64,000 nt of DNA from Hypomyces perniciosus (GCA_008477525.1 SPDT01000005.1:3348001-3412000); one strand, 5' to 3'; shown: positions 50,101 to 61,971, counted from the first letter of the stretch. Numbers and translations are program-made. The notes: a model not told the origin generated them from the letters alone.

Positions 50101-53100
50101 CCTCAGTAATCTTAATAAATACAGACGCCTCCTTTAAGTTTTATAGTAAAGAGCAAAGGGGCAGTATATCTTACTTTAAATTCTTTAATAAATCCTTTAG
50201 TTAAGTTTTTATCTAACTATTTTCTTATAACCTAGAGTTTATTTAATAATATTAAATAGTTCTTTCAATATAGTAGTTCTTTTTTTAATAAAAACTTAAT
50301 TTTATAGTCTTATAATCTCTTAAAGGGAAGTTTATTTACTAGTTATAAAAGGAAGCCAATAATTTTATTTTATAGCTAATTAAAAAGTTTCTTTTAAATA
50401 TTACTTTCTATTAGTTTTAGCTTTATTTCTATAAACTTATCGATATTAGACTTTAATATCCCTTAAAAGTACTTTCCTCTATAGCAGTACGCAAAGAAAT
50501 TATAAAAAGCTATAAAAAATAATACTTATACCGCTATAAAGCTGCCCTATCTTTATAATACATTTATAAAGGTATCTTTATTAAGCTTTAATAATTGGTA
50601 TACTTTATATTCCTATTCCTATAAATCTTTTATTAAGTTTATTTAAGTTAGTTTTATATATTTAACAGATAGGTTTTTTTAAAACTAGATAAATAATATT
50701 ATAGCGGATATTTAAATATCTATTAGGTTAGGTCGCTTATATAGCGCTACTGCTATAGGTTTATTAGGTATTAGTATATTTAACTTAAAGAGTTATATTA
50801 GGTTATATTAATATAATATTAATAGCTATTAGCTATAAGTATTATTAAGACTAGTATTAAAGGCTTATTTAATATTATTTATACTTTAATCTCTAGTCCT
50901 TTATAGTTAAGTTAATAAATGCAGTAGTAATTTTGCTTTAATATTAATATAAGGTTAATATATAGGTCCCTGTCTCTTTTTTAAAGCGTTATTTCTTTTA
51001 ATATACTTTTAATATAAGCTTAAAACTTAACTTTCTTTTTAACTTTCTTTTTTATCCTTTTTAATATATTATTTTATTTCTCGCTAATAGTATAAAGTAG
51101 TAACTTTAAAGGTTTGCCTAGGATATTAATATTATATAGAATATATTATTAGGCTAGGAATTATTAATATAGTATAAGTTTAAAGGCAATAATGTATTAA
51201 ATAATATTGCAAGTTAAAAGTAACTATTAATATAGGCTAGTCAATATTAAAATTATATCGCTATAGCTATAGCATTTTAAAAATAAAGGGGTTTTAATTT
51301 AAAAAATTAGTAATAAAAAATATATACAGCTCGCTATATTCCTTTATCCTTATATCTAGGATTATATAGTTAATAAGCTATACTGCTGCTTTACTATTAG
51401 CTAAAATAAGGCTTTTTAATCTAGGCAATTATATTATTAGGATTTAAAACTTTTAAAGAAAATATTAATTTACAAAGCCATATATTAAGCAGCTACTATT
51501 AATAAAGGTTAACATAATTACTAATAAATGCACGAGGAATAATATAATATAAATAAATAATAATTTACTATCTATTACATTTAAAATTAATAGTCTATTA
51601 TTAATAATAATCTATTATATTTATAAAGGCATTAGGTTTATAGACTATTTTAATATTTTATTACATTTCCTAATATAATATTATCAAGAAGCTACTCTTT
51701 TCTTTGCCTTCCTATATAAAAAGTTATATCTTTATAGGCAAGTATATTGCTAGAGGTAATTAATCTTTTAATAAAGCTGGTCTTATTAATATAGTATAGG
51801 AATAGGTTCCTATATTATAATGGGTTATTTCTTTAGGTTAGGAAATACTGGTACTGCAGGAACTAGGGAATAGGAATTTATAGTGCCAGTATACCTTTTC
51901 CCTGGCTTAAAATATATACCTTACTTTAAAGCGCTATAGTATTATTGCTTTAATATATTCTATATCCTAGGAAGCCGCTATTATATCCCTATAAGGTTTC
52001 AGGTCTTATAGTATTAGCTTTCTGCTTTTCTATACAGTTACTAACTATATATTAGCCGCTATAGTAATAGTATAGGTTATAAAGTTATTAATATTCTTTG
52101 CATTGCAAAGTAAAGGATATAGTATTTAACTATATAAGATCGCCTATATTTCTTTACTTTAAAGGGTTTAACTTATTCTAGGGCAGGGTTTATTAAAGAA
52201 TATAGTTACTATTTAGCTTTTTAAACTTACAGTTGCCTTTAAGTTTAGTGTAATAGGTTTACTTTTTAAGGTTATTATAAACTTTCTAACTAAAAGTTCT
52301 TTAAGTAAATTAATTATCTTTATTTATAGGCTTATTGCTTTTATTAATAAAGGCAGTAGCTATCTCTTTAAATACTTTAAGGTAAAAGGCATTAACCTTC
52401 TAAGTATTAGTTTTATTGGCTTAGGCTATTAGTTTATAGAATTTAATAATAAAGTTCTAGAATAGCTTATTTACTATATAATAGGTATTAAACTTTTAGG
52501 CAATAAATTGCAAAAGGTTAAAAGTTTTATACTATAAGTTTAAGAATTTAATAAAAGTCTTACTATTTCCCTATTCCTATATTATATAGTTATCTTTTTT
52601 TATTATAATATAGTTAAATGCCTTTTATATTAAATTATAGGCATTATTATTTAATTAGCTGCTAATATAGAGAATACATTTATAAAGGGTATTAAAATAT
52701 TTAATATTAATTATAATATTATATAATATAATAAAACGCTAGTTTATATACTTCTACTAATAGGTTTTTATATCTTTATCTTTAATATTAAATTTATCTT
52801 TAAAGTTATTAGTTTAATGCTTTAAAATATTATTACTTTTAACTTTAATAAATTTATTAATTATATCACTTTAACTTTAAACTTTATATTAAGTAAGCTT
52901 TAGGTTTTTAATAATCGCAGTATTTTTAAACTCTTTTTATTTTAAGGCTATATTAAAGTTATACTTTTAGTTCTAAAAGTAGTTAAAGATAATATTAAAG
53001 AACTGCTTAAGTTCTAGTATTTAAAGCTATAAGGTTAAGTTATAATTATTATTATAAGCTTTTAAGATAATATAAATATAAAGCTAGTTGTAGAAGTAAT

Positions 53101-53406
53101 TGGCAAGCCTTGCTTTTTAATTAAAGTCCCTTTTTATACCTTTTATCTTTATTTTAGTATTTTTAGGTTAAATGCAGGCTAAGGAATTGGGTATAGGCTA
53201 AAAAGCTAAGCTAGGGTGTATTCTTTACTGCAGGGATATAGGCTTTTAGGCTTAGGGTTTTGCTATAGTCAGGGATTAGTGAATTTCCTGTAAGATATAG
53301 GGCTTTTTATAGTATTGCGACTAGGCTATCAGCAATTTTGTTAATTCTTTTTAGGCAGGGTTAAGGGCTAGGGGTAATAGTGCAGTTATTATAGGAAGGT
53401 ATAAAC

Positions 53407-53568
53407 TATTACAGTATATAGAATAGCGGGTTAAAGTAATATCTTTATTGTGCCTTGAATAAGGCAAGAAGCTATAAGAATATGGTTTAAAGGTATAGGA
53501 CCAAGTCATTATATAAGGATACATATAATGCTAATGAGTTATTAAAGGGCAGGCTTGGTGCCGTGACA
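53407..53568 (-). repeat. 5' LTR of B
   Basis: 162 bases, the same length as the partner. The inner half is AT-shifted (TATTACAGTATATAGAATAG against TATTACGATACACGGAACAG), while the outer 15 bases (GGTGCCGTGACA) are unconverted. Confidence 0.9.
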
Positions 53569-53573
53569 GGCCT

Positions 53574-53615
53574 ATATAATATTATACAAGCTCCAGAGCT
53601 TCCGGTCTCCTAACA
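53574..53615 (-). repeat. 5' LTR of A, outer part
   Basis: ATATAATATTATACAAGCTC .. GGTCTCCTAACA, the outer end of A's 5' LTR, unconverted by RIP. It is followed by TTAAT. Confidence 0.85.
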
Positions 53616-53620
53616 TTAAT

Positions 53621-54339
53621 TCTATACAAATAATATATTAAAAGGTTATAGTAATAGCTTTAATAAAGGCTTTTTTTTTAACTATCAATTATAAAGGTAA
53701 ATAATAGCTTTATATAAAGATAGTTTAAAATTATTTAAATTTAAATCTCTTTATTATTAATTTTATTATATTTATATACTATATAATAATTTTAATTTAA
53801 TATTAAATTTTATAGGATATATAGTTTAAAGGCTTTTTTTACTTAGGTTATACTTTATCCCTTTTAAAGTATTTTTAATTAATAATTATAAATAAAATAT
53901 AGTTAACCCTTTAATTAAACTAGGCTTTACTTTATTTAAAGCGTCTTTAACTATTTATTAATAATCATATATATTGTTTATAGCAGTTTAAATAAGGTTA
54001 TTCTTTTAGTTTAACTATTATTGAAACTTATTTAAAGTTAACTATACTTATAAAAAGGTAATAATTATAGTAATAATAAGATTTAAAAGTAAGAATTAAA
54101 TGTTTTTAATTAATATTAAAATTATATTTTCTTAACTATAAAAAGTGAAAGATTATTAATATATTTAATAATATATTTATAATAAGAAAAATAAAGGTTT
54201 TTAGTGTTATTAATAATCTACTATATTAAACAATAAATTAAAAAAAAGTAAAAACTTAATCAAATTATAAAAAATAAACCTATAGAAAGTATAATACTAG
54301 AACTGTTATATAAACAACCCTGCTATATATATTTACTAT
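53621..54339. other. AT-rich host of element A, unassigned
   Basis: Heavily AT-rich. It should be the continuation of the sequence at 27887 that A interrupted, but I could not read an RT start on the minus strand here. The relation to C2 therefore rests on the TTAAT duplication alone. Confidence 0.4.
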
Positions 54340-54607
54340 TGTTACAGGTCAGACCCAATTAGGAAGGACCTCGGCTATACTGAGCCTAGCACCACAATTC
54401 CCTATATCTCCCAGACTAGTTAATGCAGATATATATATATCGGGCACTGCGTATAAGCTTTAAGCCTACGCGTATATATACCACTACCCTATAAATTAAT
54501 ATATATAGCTAAATGGCTCCCTTTTCTATTCTCTCACTCTTTAACTTTAAATAGACAATTCTATAGTGCTTTATTATTAGCTACTATAATAGGCTATACC
54601 TATTATA
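54340..54607 (+). repeat. 5' LTR of E
   Basis: Starts TGTTACAGGTCAGACCC with an unconverted outer 80 bases. The inner end is converted (ATAGGCTATACCTATTATA). Confidence 0.9.
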
Positions 54608-57600
54608 TATTTAAAGCTTATTTCTACTACTTTTATTAATTACCTATATATACTAAAATAGTTAGCCTTACTAACAATAATAACTTTAGCTTTAGCGAGG
54701 AGTAAATTATTACGTTAGTTAATTAATTAATATAGCTGATTATAAGGTAAATAAACGCTACTATATAAGCGCTTAATATTAAAGGAATAATATAAAAGAA
54801 GCGCTGCCTCTTTTATAGATTAGTACGCTATATTAAAAGAGGCAGAAACCCCCTTTTAACCCTTTAAAGTTTTTAAGGAAATAAAGTAAATATATAGTTT
54901 AAGCGCAGTAAATATATAATAAAATAGCTTTTACTAAATATTTTTATACAGGCAATAAAGATTTTTAGTATTTTATCAATACCTATTTTAAAACTAAGCC
55001 CTAGTAAATAATAGTTATTTATTACTTTTTAAGTAAGCGAGGAGGCAGATATAACTTTTAAGACCTTATAATATACTTTAACTAAAGCTATAAAGATTGA
55101 GGTCTTTAAGCTTATACTAGTAAAAAGCTTTTAATATTATAATAGAAAAAAGGAGTTAGTTTTTTATCTTTTTTATTAAAGTTTAAATAAAAGCTCTTTA
55201 AAGTTAGTGGGAAGATTAAATAGATTAGGTAAAGATTATATTCTTTAAAAGAGCCTTCTTTTTAAAGCTATAATATAGTTTACTTACAGTTAACCTTTTA
55301 TAGAAATATAATTATTAATTAAAGTAAATTTAAAATATTACTAGTAAAATTAAATAATTAAACTATAATAAGTTTACTATACCTGTAAAGGCTGCCTTTT
55401 TTATAATAAGTAAAGGTTTAAAGAATATAAAGGCTAAAGGTAATAAACGCGTTAAATATTATATTTATAATTATAAAGGGGATATATAAATAACTGGCAT
55501 TAACTGTATTAAGAATTAGCAGTATAGAGACTCCTTTTTCAGTAAAAAGGGCTAGGTATACTCTTATTGTAATTCCTTTAAGCATTTAATATAGGAATAT
55601 TTATAAGCTTTTAAAAAGAAATTTAAAGTTTACATTAATAAAGTTTATAAAGTTAAAGTATGAGCTTAAAAGGAGTATAAACTTTAAATTATTAAGTTTA
55701 ATAATAACTTTAACTTTTTTAATAATTTATTAAAAGAGTAGCTTTAATATAAAGTTAAGTATTAGAGTTAAATAAAGCGGAAGTTAATGGATAAGAGGAA
55801 TTTAAACAGTAAATAAATAGTAAATCAGTAATATTATAGGCTAAAATAAAGAATATATAAATCTCTGCTTTATTTGATATTAATTGCAATTACTATACTA
55901 TTATAAAATACTTTTTTATAAAAAGACTTTGCCTTTTTTAAATTGCAATTAAAACATAGCAATTAAATAGCTTTTTTAAAGAGAATCTATTAATAGTAAT
56001 TAGCTTTATAGTTATAGTTTACTTAAAGCTCTATAGCTATATTTAATATTTGTATATATATATAGCTAAAGGTTTATATTATAACCTGCTTTTTAAGAAA
56101 CTGTAAAGAGAAGTAAATAGTGTAATCTATAATACTGCCAAGCAGTAAATCCTTTATTAAAAAGCAGATATTTAACTATAATTTTCAGGCAATTTAGAAT
56201 TTAAAGGTATATAAGCCATATAAGCTGTTTGACTTATATTTGCCTTAACCCTTCAAATAGAATATTATTATATATAATAATCTAGTAAAGAATATATATT
56301 TTATTTTTATACTATTATATTAATAGATATTAAAAAAGTGCTTTCGTTAAAAAAGTTAATAGATTAAAAAAAGACTATCCCTTTTAAGCTTTATAATAAA
56401 TTTTATTTATTATTTTTTATTTAAAAAATAGTAAACTATTACTTTAAAGGCTAGGTATTAACTATAAAATCCCTTTAAAGCGCGATAAAGATAGTAATAA
56501 GCTAGAGCTTTTATAAAGCCCTTTATATAACATATTATAAAAAAGCTATTAATGCTATATAAAACTTTCTTTAACCTGTTTAATAAAGGGTTTATCTATA
56601 TTAATAGCTTAACTGCCGCTGCACTTATACTTTATACTTATAAGCTAAAAGGAGGAGTGTACTTTTATATAGATTACTATACTTTTAATATAATTATATA
56701 ATAAGACTGCTACCTTTTACCTTTATTTATGGAAATATTAAACAGCTTTACTTAAATAAAGTAATTTATTAAGCTAAATATAATAGCTGCTTTTTATAAG
56801 ATTTATATTGCAAAAAGGGATAAATATAAAACTATATTTTATATATATTATAGATTATATAAATAAGAAGTTATCTTATTTAAGCTTATTAATGCTTTAG
56901 TAATATTTTAATAGTTTATTCACTATATATGTTACCTTTTTTTAAACGATTTCGCTATTATATATATTAATAATATCTTAATATATTTAAATAGTTTATT
57001 TAGGGATTATATAAAGAATATATAATATATACTTTACACTTTTACAGATATTAGCTTATATTTTAACCTAGTAAAATGCTTTTTTACTTAAAAGGAAGTT
57101 AAATATTTTAGTTTTATTATTTAAGTAAAGAAAGGTATTACCTATAACTTTAAAAAGTAGTAAGCGATTCGCGAATAAATTGCCCTTATATTAATAATAG
57201 GTATATAAAGTTTCCTTAGCTTTATTAACTATTATTATATCTTTATCTTTTACTTTTATATATAGCCTTCCCTTTTACCTGCTTAATAAAAAAAGGAGTT
57301 CCTTTTTAATAAAGAGATAATAAAGAAGCTGCCTTTAAAGAGTTAAAGCGCTACTTTTATAAAGCTTTAATGCTTTAAATATAAAACTTAAATAAAAAGA
57401 TATTTATTAAACCTAACTATTCTAGATATACATTTAAGGGTATATTATTATAGGAAAATAAGCAGGGAAAATATAATATTATTATAGACTATTTATAAAG
57501 GCTAAGCCCAGCTAAGTATAATTACTTAATCTATAATAAAGAGATATTAGCTGTTATTTACTGCTTAAAAGAATAAAAGGCTAAGCTATAAAGCTATAGA

Positions 57601-59494
57601 CCCTTTACTATAATTTTAAATTACAAAAGTCTATAATATTTTATAATATACTAAAAGGTTTTAAAGAGGTAGATTTATTAAGCTAAACTTTTCTTGCAAT
57701 TTAATATAATAATATAGTATTAACCTAGCAGTAAAGCAGTTATTTTTAATGCCTTTAACCGCTAAAAATAAAATTAAGTTAAAGATAAAGATAATAAGTG
57801 GGAGTAAAGCTACTGTATATAGCTACTTTATATAACTTTAAGAATAATTTATTAGCTAAAGGTTATTAATAGCCTAATTCTTTAAATGCAAATATTTAAT
57901 AATAACCTAAAACTGCAGTAACTTTAAAACTAGTTAATATAAGCTGAATTTAACTATTAAAAAGTATATATAGCAGTAAAATTAAAAGAATACAGTTGCC
58001 CCTTTAACCTTTAATTAAAAGTTTAGATTATAGAATATATAATTAATAAATAGTCTTATTTTACTTTCTGTAATTAAATTCAAGTTTTAATAAAAGTAAA
58101 TAAAGTAAAGATTATATTATATATATATATTATATAAGCCAAGTATAATATAATAATAGCCAGCTACTTTAATTAAGATAATATATTTATAACTATAGCT
58201 TAAAGATTTTACTGGCCTGGCTTTCTTTAAACTATATATTAATTTATAAAAAACTGCAATATTTATTAAAAAGGGCAGGCTTAAAAGACTTAAAAGCGCA
58301 GTCTTTTTAAACCTTTATTAATCCCTTTATATATATAAAGCAACTTAGCAACAGATTTTATTATTAAGCTTCCTTTAATTAGTCCCTTTAATGCTTAATA
58401 TTTATAGGTAATAGTAAACTAGTTTATTAAAGCAGTTATATTTAAAGTTATAAAGAGTATAAATATAGAGGCCTATATATAGCGCTTCCTTTAATACTAC
58501 TATTAATTTTATAGTATATTTAAGTCTATTATAAATAATAAAGGGTTTAATTAAACTAATAAGTTTTAAAAAGCATTTTATTAATTAATAGGAATAAAAT
58601 AATAGCTTAATATTATATATTACCTGCAGACTAATAGCGGCTTAAAGTAAGCGAATTAAAAAATCTAAATATACCTATAGGTATATATTAACTATAGTTA
58701 AAAGGATTAAAGAGACTAGCTTTTAGCAGCTTAACTAGCATTAAATAACTATATAAACTTCGCGACCTAATTAAGCCTTTTTTTTTAAAATATAGCTAGT
58801 ATATTAAAGCATTTCTATTATATTATAGTTAAAATATAAAGCAGGAGACTATAAACCTAAATAAGCGCTAAATATAAAAACTACTTTAATATTTAAAAAA
58901 TATTACCTTTTTTATATAAATTAGTTTACTAGTAATATAGTAATAACATAAAGATACTATTAATAAGCGTAAAGGACTAGCTAAAAGGTTTAAGGTTAAA
59001 GATAAAGTATAGCTCTACTTTAATAACTATAAATCCCTGCGCTTTAATAAAAAGCTAGATACTCTTTACTATAAATATTTAATAGTAAAGGTGCTTAACC
59101 TTTATATAGTTAAACTAAGCGTACTTATAGGAATCTATCTGCGCTTTTATATTAACCTGCTATAATAAATAATAAATAGCCTTTTGCCTACACAGTAAAA
59201 TAATAACTTTTAACCCTTTCTTATATATATTAAAGGTAAAGATAAATGGGAAGTAAAAGAGATCTTTTACGCTAAAATAAAAAAATAAGGCTGCAGTTTT
59301 TTCCGCGAAGTATTTATATATTAAAAGGGATATATAAAGCTGACTTAAAAGCCTGCTATCTCCTTAAAAGATACAGCTACTTTAGACGCTTATATAAAGA
59401 GATATAGGCCAATTAAGACTGCAGATAGGCCTTTAAAGGAATATACTCCTGCAAAGAAGAAATATAGGAATTAACCAGCTTAATAGGGGGGTAA

Positions 59495-59762
59495 TATTAT
59501 AGGTTAAAAGTAATTAGGAAGGACCTCGGCTATACTAAGCCCAGCACTATAATTCCTTATATTTCCTAGACTAGCTAATATAGATATATATATATCAGGC
59601 ACTGCGTATAAGCCCTAAGCCTACGCGTATATATACTACTGCCCTACAGATCGATATATATAGTTAGATAGCTCCCTTTTCTATTCTCTCGCTCTTTAGC
59701 TTTGAATAGACAATTCTACGGCGCCCTATTATCAGCTACTGTGATAGGCCACGCCCATTATA
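59495..59762 (+). repeat. 3' LTR of E
   Basis: Starts TATTATAGGTTAAAAGT (converted inner end) and ends ATAGGCCACGCCCATTATA (unconverted outer end). Same length as the 5' LTR. Confidence 0.9.
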
Positions 59763-60037
59763 ACTATAACGTAAATTATCTGCAATTATCTTATAATAAA
59801 GGTTATAACTATAATAGAATAAATAAAGTATAACGATATTATTAATAGCTTTAATTTATAAAAACAGCTAAGTGCTATTTAATTGTATAGGAATGAGATT
59901 TTACGATATAACTTAATAGTTTATTAGTAAAATATAAAATATAAAAAAAGTAAGGTACTATACCTATAAATATAAACGATAGCGGTATTTATAGGAAACG
60001 CTAATAGGCTTTAAAAATAAAATTAATGAAAGGGGGA
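59763..60037 (+). mobile_element. 3' end of a degraded Gypsy of family Z
   Basis: AT-rich sequence ending in a purine run GAAAGGGGGA (60029-60037) directly before a Z-family LTR. This marks it as the last internal part of a Z element. Element E separates it from its upstream part, if any remains. Confidence 0.5.
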
Positions 60038-60426
60038 TATTATAATATAACTTAACTATTATAAGAATATAATATAATATATACTTAAGGGAGCTTTAAG
60101 TAAAGGGATTAATGAATATTAAATTCTTTAAATTACTGTAAAACTATAAAGTAATTTTAATATATTAATAAAGGAATTAGCATCAATTACTAAAAAGATA
60201 AATATAATTTAAGGTAATTTACAGTTATTTCCTTTATATATATAACTAGCTTATCACTTATTTAATATAGTTATTTAAATAGTCGTCAATAATTACATTC
60301 ACTTGAACCGCCTGTTCTATAGAATTGTGACTATATTACCCTGCTCAGTATTTATCCTTAACCTCTCTGCCAATATAAACCCACAAACCTCGGTTTATCC
60401 CTTAGGAACCAACCCGGATCGTCATA
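60038..60426 (+). repeat. Z-family LTR (3' LTR), 389 bp
   Basis: Converted inner end TATTATAATATAACTT and a less converted outer end (CTGCTCAGTATTTATCC to CCCGGATCGTCATA) matching 15884-16273 throughout its 3' half. It is preceded by a polypurine tract. The open frame starting at 60303 begins inside this LTR. Confidence 0.8.
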
Positions 60427-60623
60427 TGATGCCAGTAGGTTGGCTACCGATGCCAGTGGAAAGAAGGCCACTGATGCTAGTGGAAAGAAGGCCATTAATG
60501 CCGGCAGATAAGGCTGCCGATGCTACAGCAAATGGTGCTGCTGAAGCTGTTAAGGACGGCTTAATAGAAGACGAGACTGATGATAAACGACGAGAGATTT
60601 ACACTGGTATAATCCACGGTTGA
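60427..60623 (+). pseudogene. Short repeat-containing coding relic, truncated by the LTR
   Basis: A 24-base unit (GATGCCAGTGGAAAGAAGGC plus CACT) occurs about two and a half times at 60446-60505 and encodes TDASGKKA repeats in one frame. After a break the sequence continues in another frame as AADATANGAAEAVKDGLIED, then ETDDKRREIYTGIIHG and a stop at 60623. Normal base composition. It may be the 3' end of an Ala/Lys-rich gene whose front was displaced by the retroelement. Product not recognised. Confidence 0.35.
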
Positions 60624-61016
60624 GAGGGTGTAGCTCAGGCAGGAATAGCCTCAGTTGAAGGGGTGTGTTAGATAATGTGGATTGGTGGAAAAAAGCCCGA
60701 TAAGAATAACACGAAGGAGATTGCGATATGGAACTGAAGCAGGGCCTAAAAGGGTGCAGAAGAAGAACGCGACCCGTTCCTCTAACACTATAAATGGGCT
60801 GGCCGGGAAACTATCAGTGATCGAGGGAAGGCATTAGCCGGGGAGATGAATAGAGATGGATCAGCCCTTTATATAGTAGTAGGTTGATTGTTGTAACTAA
60901 CTAACAGCTAAGCTTCCTTATGTAGTAACTGCCGAGTACGGTAGCTACCCAAGGAGGTAAGGAATTGTTGAAGAGAAATTTATGAGTCTGGGTAACTCCA
61001 ACCCTAAACTACAATT
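60624..61016. other. Intergenic, no gene recognised
   Basis: Base composition is normal and several short stop-free patches occur, but nothing can be named. It separates the repeat relic from the MITE. Confidence 0.35.
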
Positions 61017-61017
61017 A

Positions 61018-61523
61018 GTGTTCATAAGTTTGGGACCACATAAGGGTATACCACCTTATACTACCAAATTATACTAGGAAGCTAAATTCTATTTTAATTT
61101 CAACCTTGATATTAAAAATCCTAAAAAAGCTTTAAAACATAGAATTGTTATTAAATTTTGAGCCTTTAAAATATTTAATACTTTTATGCGTTAATTTAAA
61201 AGTTATATAACTTTTAATATATAGAACCTGTAAAATGATTATTTATAGTCGCTTATAGTGGGAAATACTGTATTATTAATACTGTATTTTCTAGTGCTTA
61301 ATTTTCTATATATACTTCTTCGGGTTTTACCTTGTGCTATTCCGTGATTATTAAATAAAATAATTTTAAAAAAATGTAGATAGTAATTTGATTAACCTTT
61401 TTTCATATAAAATATATTTTATTATTTTAAAATATTTTCTCTCTTATATTTCGTTGAGTGTTTATGATTAGTTTTGGTTATTTAAGGTGGCACACTGTAA
61501 AGCGTTCCCAAACTTATGAACAC
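61018..61523. mobile_element. MITE with 18-bp perfect terminal inverted repeats
   Basis: GTGTTCATAAGTTTGGGA at 61018-61035 and its exact inverse TCCCAAACTTATGAACAC at 61506-61523; with one more matching base the repeats reach 19. The left flank is TA, the right flank TG, so a TA target duplication with one changed base is likely, as for Tc1/mariner/pogo-derived MITEs. The 470-base interior is AT-rich and non-coding. Its right end lies 9 bases from the stop codon of the gene at 61533-61971. Confidence 0.85.
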
Positions 61524-61532
61524 TGATTTTAG

Positions 61533-61971
61533 CTAATAGCAAACGCCAATAAACCAGCCTGGGTACTTGGCACACCCTGAACATCCTATTGCTCTGCAGA
61601 AATCGTGTGTTGCACAAGTAAAAAAACCGTCACGACCACATTTCCGTTTCTGAAAAATATTGCTTGATCTTTCCAAGTTATCGGGTTTTGCGAGTCCAAC
61701 CCGGAAATCGTTTGCCTGTTCATGCGCTAGAGGGAGAGATGCTAAGATCTTATGATCTGGGGACAAAAGAACTAATTTATCCTCAGAATCCACGTTGAAA
61801 GTGCTCCCTGGTGTATTCTCCTTGAGCTTGAGGATAGGATATACATCATTCCAAGTAGCGGATTGAGTCTAAACAATTAGCTAGTCCTCATTTAAAAGAA
61901 AGAAATGATATTACCTCGGCAGCAAGAGCACTGAAAATAGCATAGAAGGGAAGTAAACAGGTGAGTTTCAT
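61533..61971 (-). CDS. Small secreted cysteine-rich protein with Kex2 site, two exons, 130 aa
   Basis: Exon 1 is 61915-61971 (ATG at 61969-61971, 19 codons) and exon 2 is 61533-61868. The 46-base intron has GTAATA donor, GCTAAT branch-like site and TTTAG acceptor, and keeps phase 0. The predicted protein has a signal peptide (MKLTCLLPFY.. cleaved after SALA, residue 18), a propeptide of about 76 residues, then Lys93-Arg94, a Kex2-type site. Behind it lies a 36-residue C-terminal peptide with six cysteines (96, 104, 110, 115, 118, 129), the spacing being C-7-C-5-C-4-C-2-C-10-C. This looks like a precursor releasing a small disulfide-bonded peptide, so an effector or antimicrobial peptide is possible. 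I recognise no family. Reading frame and splice sites are free of RIP damage. Confidence 0.8.
61869..61914 (-). other. 46-bp spliceosomal intron
   Basis: Minus-strand GTAATATC .. GACTAGCTAATTGTTTAG. Length, branch-like GCTAAT about 8 bases before the acceptor and phase 0 fit short ascomycete introns. Without splicing, the frame from the ATG meets a stop inside it. Confidence 0.75.

Larger units (their letters stand above)
46968..53568 (-). mobile_element. Gypsy element B, complete, about 6.6 kb
   Basis: Two 162-base LTRs in direct orientation bound it, with GGCCT on both sides (46963-46967 and 53569-53573), inside the 5' LTR of A. A run of C (47132-47140) is the minus-strand polypurine tract next to the 3' LTR. 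On the minus strand RT is readable near 49760-49900 (ALYNALASF, then YLNNILVYLA for the YLDDILVYS box). Integrase lies towards 48000 and gag towards 53000. The interior is RIP-degraded. Confidence 0.9.
27893..53615 (-). mobile_element. Gypsy element A with D and B nested in its two LTRs
   Basis: Minus-strand Gypsy of about 7 kb once the nested elements are removed. The 3' LTR is 27893-28104 plus 40249-40306, interrupted by element D. The interior is 40307-46748. The 5' LTR is 46749-46967 plus 53574-53615, interrupted by element B. TTAAT flanks the whole (27888-27892 and 53616-53620). A polypurine tract (complement of GCCCCCCC at 40312-40318) adjoins the 3' LTR. RT is readable on the minus strand at about 44440-44640, with YFNNILIYS in the place of the YLDDILIYS box. 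RIP stops occur throughout. Confidence 0.85.
54340..59762 (+). mobile_element. Gypsy element E, complete, about 5.4 kb
   Basis: Direct 268-base LTRs with ACTAT at 54335-54339 and 59763-59767, and a G-run (59485-59491) before the 3' LTR. Plus-strand pol is readable: RT from about 56730 (LNIIAAFYKIYIAK, then FAIIYINNILIYL for the YIDDILIYS box near 56960), RNase H near 57400-57560, integrase near 58150-58450 and a chromodomain-like end near 59250-59470 (FFREVFIYKG-type stretch, then DAYIKRYRPIKTADRPLKEY, nearly intact). RIP stops remove function elsewhere. Confidence 0.9.

Noticed and set aside
60303..60623. 106-codon open frame as a gene
   Set aside because: Its first 40 codons are Z-LTR sequence, so only the part after 60426 is listed, as a relic.
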